Assembly: GCA_028554755.1 (NCBI GenBank)
Contig: JAPTOF010000016.1
Location: 8,779,001-8,843,000 of the forward strand
DNA: 64,000 bases
Source: Cordia subcordata
Taxonomy: Eukaryota > Streptophyta > Magnoliopsida > Boraginales > Cordiaceae
Reading direction: 5' to 3'
Shown one piece after another: positions 58,928-64,000 of this stretch; the stretch's first letter is position 1, and each line of letters opens with the position of its first letter. The notes beneath the pieces are model-generated. The model was not told the origin of the DNA, did no database searches, and was given only the letters and a program-made list of their open reading frames with translations. A program made the position numbers and the translations under genes.

Positions 58928-61900
58928 ATGGGGGATGTGAGTGATAAAATAGCGTACTTTCAAGCGATCACAGGTATCGAAGACCTCGATTTGTGCTCCG
59001 ATATTCTCTCTGCTCATGGCTGGGACCTCGAGCAAGCCCTCTCCTCTTTCACCTCCACCACCACCAACTCCTCCTCCGCCGCCGCCCCGGCCGCTGACTC
59101 ATCCGCCACCACTACGTCTAATTCAAATGACGCCGGTCTTGTCGTCGACGGTGGTGGCCGGCCTCCAGGTCTGGCTTGGAAATTGGTAACCCTACCTTTC
59201 TCCATCGTTTCCGGTAGCCTAGGGTTGATCTCCGGCGCAATCGGTCTCGGAGTTTGGGCCGCCGGCGGAGTTTTGTCCTATTCTCTATCCATGATCGGGC
59301 TAAATACTTCGGGCCGGGCCGGATACAGCGGAGGCTCCTCGGCCATCACTGGGGCTCCGGGATTGGAGGCGAGGGAATTCGTGGCTAGTTTCGAGAGGGA
59401 GTATGGGTGGAGGACGCCGCGGCCAAATTTTGTGGGCCAAGGGTTTATGGAAGCGTTGCAGAGGTCGAGGCACGAGTTTAAGCTTCTGTTGGTGTACTTG
59501 CATTCGCCGGATCATCCTGACACGCCCGTTTTCTGCGAGAGGACGCTGTGTAGTGATGCAGTGGTGGCGTACCTGAACGAGCATTTCGTGTCGTGGGGCG
59601 GGAGTATCAGGGCTAGTGAAGGTTTTAAGATGAGTAACAGCTTAAAGGCGTCCAGGTTTCCGTTTTGTGCTGTGGTTATGGCTGCAACTAACCAGAGGAT
59701 TGCTCTGCTTCAGCAGGTAGCACATTGACCTACTCCTTTGTGTTTCTGTACTTTGTGTTTGATAATCCAATAATTTACTCGGGATTGCTTTTAGTAGTTC
59801 TGGATTATAAAATCAGATCAGCAAATGAAATAGTTGGTATTTCAGAAATTTCTCAATGATCCTTGATATAGTAGGCATCTGACCATTATGTTGCAATGGA
59901 TTTGATGGCAAATTGTTTCCTGTGGTTTGCTCTGGCAGGGGGTAGGCATGGGGGTTGGAGGGGAATATGCATGAAACTATTTGTTAGTTTAATCACCTCT
60001 TTTGTCCTATTTGGCATTGATTTGATAATTTGAGTTAGTTAATTCAAGAGTTATGCTCAGAATTTAGGATTTGTTTTAGGAGTTGACAATAATGAAAGGT
60101 AAATGAAGTAGTTGGTAACTGGGAAATGTTGTTGTATCTGCTCTAGTTTAAAATATCTTGTGCCGCATTATATGTTTTATGAAAACACTATATAGGGTTT
60201 TGCAAGATTAGACAATCAAGAATCGGTGGTGTTAATTTGAAATCATGGAACATATATATCTTCCACAATTCAGAAAAGAGAAAAGAAGGTTGGAGTCTTT
60301 ATCAGTTTGCTGTCCTTCCGGTGCTCCTGGACATACTAGTTAAGTGAATTTGGGTAGTTGAGAATACGAGAAAGAGCTTGAAAAAATAATTAAGGGTAGT
60401 ACTCTATGAGCATATAATTTGGCACTTTTCTGGCAACGTAGTTACTTGAAGTAGCTCTATTTTAGGATATCTTCAACTGGTTCTAACTTTTGCTCTGTTT
60501 GACTAACATCTATTTTGAGGCCTTGAAGATTGGTCTCGACTCTTCTAGATATTTTGTTCCGGACCTGATTAGAAAGAAAACAAAGGAATGAATCTCCTGA
60601 TTCAAACAAAGAGAGGAATCTGATCGTTCTTTATAAATGCTAATTAACATTAAGCTTCATACTTCCACATGGTATTACACATCTATTAGACATTGGCCAT
60701 TAACCCGCTCTTGGCATGATTCCCATAGGTCTAGTGTCCCTCATTTTCTTTACCTACTTTCTTTGTCATACATGGGTAATGCAGGTTGAGGGGCCCAAAT
60801 CTCCGGAGGAATTGCTCTCAACACTGCAAAGAGTGCTAGAAGAAAGTGCCCCTGTTCTTGTAACAGCCAGGCTTGAAGCTGAAGAGAGACGAAACAATTT
60901 GCGTTTGAGGGAGGAGCAGGATGCTGCTTACCGTGCAGCCCTCGAAGCTGATCAGGTATGATTCTATTTTTCATGTTTAGTTCATTTGTTTTGTCTTTTT
61001 GTCTTTGTCATCAAGATCTTCCGTCTTTACTCTTCTATGATTCACTAAAGATATACACTTTCATTAACAATTTTTTTTTTTTGACATTAGGCTAGGGAGA
61101 GACAAAGGAAAGAAGAACAAGAACGACTGGAAAGGGAAGCTGCTGAAGCTGAGAGGAAAAGGGAGGAGGAAGAAGAGGCCCGTGAAAGAGCAGCGCATGA
61201 AGCTGCAGAAAAAGAGGCTGCATTGGCTAAACTGCGAGAGCAGAAAGCTCAATCACTGGGTGCCGAACCCGAGAAGGGGCCTGATGTCACTCAAGTAATC
61301 TTCTAATCAGAAAATGGCTTTTCTTTTACGTGTTAGCAGAAGATAATCATATTTAGGCTTTGACTTCCACAAGCTGCATGCATATTAAGGACTACCATTT
61401 TAGGTTAACGAAATCCAATTGAGATGGAGTGTTAATAATAGGAAGAAAGAGAGAAGAGAGAGACAGAAGCGATGGAGTGGACAAAAGGGATGAGTAAACT
61501 ACAAGGGCGTTGAGAGTTTTAGTAAGATCTAGGCCTTTGGCCACATCAGTAGCTGCTTGGCATGGTCCTGAGTCCATGAACATCTTAAATTGAGGAAGGA
61601 AAATGGAAAGTTACTGGACCCAAAATATCCAACGACCCTTCCAGTAGGTGGAGAGGTGTCTTTTAAGTTGGGCTTTGCCTTTTTGGGGGAAAAAGGAGGG
61701 AGGGGATTGCGTGGCCGCTGCCTGCTAATATCAAGCATTTGAACTTACAACAAAATGCTGAAGGAAGAAAACTTTAGAAATGGAAAAGGAATTACATACA
61801 ATTGCAATATCTGTTTATTGAGTAATGTTATTGCACTTTTACATGATTTTGCATCAGTAGCCAATCGAACCTAATATAATTTTGTCGCATTCATAAATGA

Positions 61901-62136
61901 TCCAGGTTTTAGTACGCTTTCCCACTGGGGAACGAAAGGACAGGAGGTTTCATTCAACCTCAACAATACAGTCGTTGTATGACTATGTTGATTCTTTGGG
62001 TTGCTTAGAGATGGACAGTTACAGCCTGGTCTCCAACTTCCCGCGTACTGTGTATGGAGCTGACAAACTCTCGTTGTCCCTGAAAGAAGCAGGACTACAT
62101 CCTCAGGCCAGCCTCTTTGTTGAGATGAACTCATGA
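58928..62136 (+). CDS. PUX10: UBX-domain protein PUX10, UBXD8/FAF2-type (4 exons)
   Basis: Exons: 58928-59716, 60785-60955, 61091-61294, 61906-62136; 464 residues with clean phases. A UBA-like domain occupies residues 5-45 (AITGIEDLDLCSDILSAHGW). A hydrophobic hairpin lies at 82-124 (WKLVTLPF to LSMIGL). A UAS thioredoxin-like domain covers about 145-275 (LLLVYLHSPDHPDTPVFC, FPFCAVVMA). A charged coiled coil at about 285-375 precedes the C-terminal UBX domain at 389-464 with the CDC48-binding NFPRTVYG loop. This is the full UBXD8 plan. Arabidopsis PUX10 sits on lipid droplets and brings CDC48A to ubiquitinated oleosins for degradation. The start is the only ATG giving the UBA domain. The gene looks intact. 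Confidence 0.95.
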
Positions 62137-63913
62137 GCAGCAGCTAGCAAAGTCAGACAGCACTTATTAGATTTTATGGTGTTACTTGTTCTAAGTCCAA
62201 CCTGATGTAGCAAAGTTATGTAATGCTATGAGATTGATGGTTTTTTAAATATCTGTGCAGATTCAAATAGCTAGCAATTTTTCTACTTGTAAACAAAGTA
62301 CTCCTAGCTTGAAACTGTTGTTGCCCATTGTTTCAGTGGGATGTTTATGTGCATTTTGTATTCAGTGAGCAGTGCAAAAACCAATTGGATTGGAGTTGAC
62401 AGTAGTTGATCGCATTAGTTGGCCAAAGAAGCTGCTAAGAATTCAGGGATCTCCTTTGCTTATTCATATGACACCACATTCAATGTTGTGAGCTTAAGCA
62501 ATTTTTCTCTCTCTGTAGACGAATGCAACGAGGAAGCTGGCTGCTACGACTTGAACGTGAAGCTCGATGCGACCAATACGCAGTGTGAGCAGTCTTGCCT
62601 TGGGACTCTTCAGTTCAGTGAGACGAGACAATAGAAAATGCTAGGAGGTGGTCAGCCAGTAAAAGAGAAGATGACAAGTGTTGTGTATTATAGATTATGT
62701 CCTTCTCATGATCTCTATTGTACTGCATTCTTACAAGGTGGTTGTCCTTATTAAGACGATCTATCTACTTAGCTAAAACTACTAAGAGGTAGGAACATTT
62801 GGCCCTTATGTTCCTTTGCTCTAAAACTAGGTCATGCTGTTGCAGAGAGAAAAATACCCCCCCTTGAATGGAAGACAAGAAACCAAAGATCACATATCCC
62901 CTCAGCGATATATAGCATGCATCTTCCATATATCTTCAGATCTTCAAATTTCGACGGGAAAGAAGTGGAAATCTGGAACAAGTTAGACATATAGGTAACA
63001 TCTAGATACTTGCAAGCCTGAATCTAGAAGATGCAGAAAGATATACAAACAACTCAGATTGATGCAGATGATGAGCTTTAGTCTATTGACTTGTTGATAT
63101 ACTTATTTCTTCTTCCTGAGTCTACGTGGGGAAGGAAGGCCAAATACTGCATGCCATCATTAAAGAGAAACGAAAGCAAACAGATGAGTGTGGAGACCCA
63201 AATCACAGAGGGAGCTTATTACAAGCAACTATTTGTACCAGTCAAATATAAGGAGTCAATCATTCACCAGATGTTAAAATCTCTTCAATCAAAACACAGT
63301 AGCCAACCCCGCCTCTTAGCGAGATTAGGCTATTGGTAATCTGGCCACCTGGCAATATATCTCTTTCCCCTTCCATCAACTTCAATAAACATATAAATGA
63401 GACGTTCAAGATCACCAAAAGATTGCAACTCCAACTTCTCAGTCTTCAATATTAAGATTGTGAAACAGAGTCAAATTTTCAGATGGGAGTATATAAATAG
63501 ACTGTCCACCCTTATGCATATTGTTAAAAAGTAATTTCAGCACTATCAGCAAAATGACAGAAGAGTGTTAAAGTAATTGCAACTTCTAATCAACAGCCGG
63601 CACAAGCTCCAACCGTGATCCGCAGTAAAGCAGATAGAGAACTAATAAGAATTTATTATGCGAATAGAGAGCTAATAAGAAATTATTTAATATAGAACGA
63701 GAAGACCAAGTGATAACATTCACAATTTTTATTAACAATATTCATAATTTCCAATGTAAATCCACGCAATGAACATGGAAAATATGCACAGCAACAAACA
63801 ATGAATTGACAAAAAAGAAAAATTGATGAGATCCCTTGCAGCTTCATGAACATTAACCACAATCCTTACTATCACCCCGTGATTAAGACATGGCACAAGG
63901 ACTTCACTTGGTG
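62137..63913. other. PUX10 3' UTR and intergenic DNA with two unassigned ORFs
   Basis: Probable 3' UTR to about 62400. ORFs at 62419-62634 (71 codons, YSYDTTFNVVSLSNF, GC-richer than flanks, with an acceptor-like ctctctctgtag inside) and 63091-63339 (82 codons) match nothing I know. They could be gene debris. The 3' UTR of the minus-strand yippee-like gene lies near 63700-63913. Confidence 0.4.
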
Positions 63914-64000
63914 CTACCAGTTCTCCTTGACTATTTTTGATTTCTCAAGTATGAACTTCCCTTCCTTGTACTTCTGTGTTTCCTCATAAGCTCTTTCATA
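63914..64000 (-). CDS. yippee-like protein, C-terminal end (partial, runs off the window)
   Basis: The minus strand from 64000 reads YERAYEETQKYKEGKFILEK, then SKIVKENW and a TAG stop at 63914-63916. This is the conserved C-terminal tail of plant yippee-like proteins (recalled as YE.AYEESQKYKEGKFI.EK...KE.W). The zinc-binding yippee domain with its two CXXC pairs must lie in exons beyond the window edge. Yippee proteins are small zinc-binding proteins of poorly known role. Confidence 0.85.
   Translation of the reverse strand, partial: YERAYEETQKYKEGKFILEKSKIVKENW

Noticed and set aside
59014..59584. Minus-strand ORFs of 63 and 94 codons in PUX10 exon 1
   Set aside because: Antisense of a GC-rich exon with a clear UBA and UAS coding frame on the plus strand.
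6235..62136. A lipid-handling gene cluster (ORMDL plus PUX10)
   Set aside because: Both proteins act at the ER or lipid droplet, but the genes are about 50 kb apart with unrelated genes between, so proximity is not meaningful.

Overview
The window is nuclear DNA from a flowering plant, most likely a eudicot. It is AT-rich, its genes carry many GT-AG introns, and the spaces between them are filled with decayed Copia and Gypsy retrotransposons, MITEs and microsatellites. I cannot name the species from sequence alone.

Layout. 1-6.2 kb: a hAT-type MITE, a 1.05-kb Mutator-like element carrying a piece of an ILK-type kinase gene, an intact tRNA-Gly(CCC) gene, and three copies of one MITE family. 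6.2-9.5 kb (minus): an intact three-exon ORMDL gene, a regulator of serine palmitoyltransferase. 9.5-33 kb: a repeat-rich region without an intact protein gene. It holds a tRNA-derived SINE with a perfect 13-bp target duplication, a plastid-type trnfM fossil, a decayed Copia element with an 836-bp near-identical tandem duplication, a 985-bp hAT-like element with an 8-bp target duplication, and CACTA-like debris. 33.7-37.7 kb: a ten-exon LHW-family bHLH transcription factor gene with short uORFs in its leader. 39.2-43.6 kb: a deleted and interrupted Gypsy element (minus). 44.0-48.8 kb: a full-length but dead Copia element with a perfect 5-bp target duplication. 49.8-51.8 kb: an ALMT anion-channel gene. 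52.9-56.6 kb: a HIT zinc-finger gene of the ZNHIT2 type with two MITEs in intron 1. 58.9-62.1 kb: a PUX10/UBXD8-type UBX-domain gene. 63.9 kb to the edge (minus): the last codons of a yippee-like gene.

The six protein genes are ordinary single-copy plant genes with no sign of working as a cluster. ORMDL and PUX10 share a (TA)n-(GA)n leader just ahead of the start codon. No CRISPR, operon or defence-island architecture is present. The most unusual objects are the kinase-fragment-carrying element at 1598-2648, the bHLH leader uORFs, the SINE, and the recent-looking tandem duplication at 22.0-23.7 kb. Exon borders were placed by hand from reading frame, GT-AG signals and remembered family sequences, so they are predictions.
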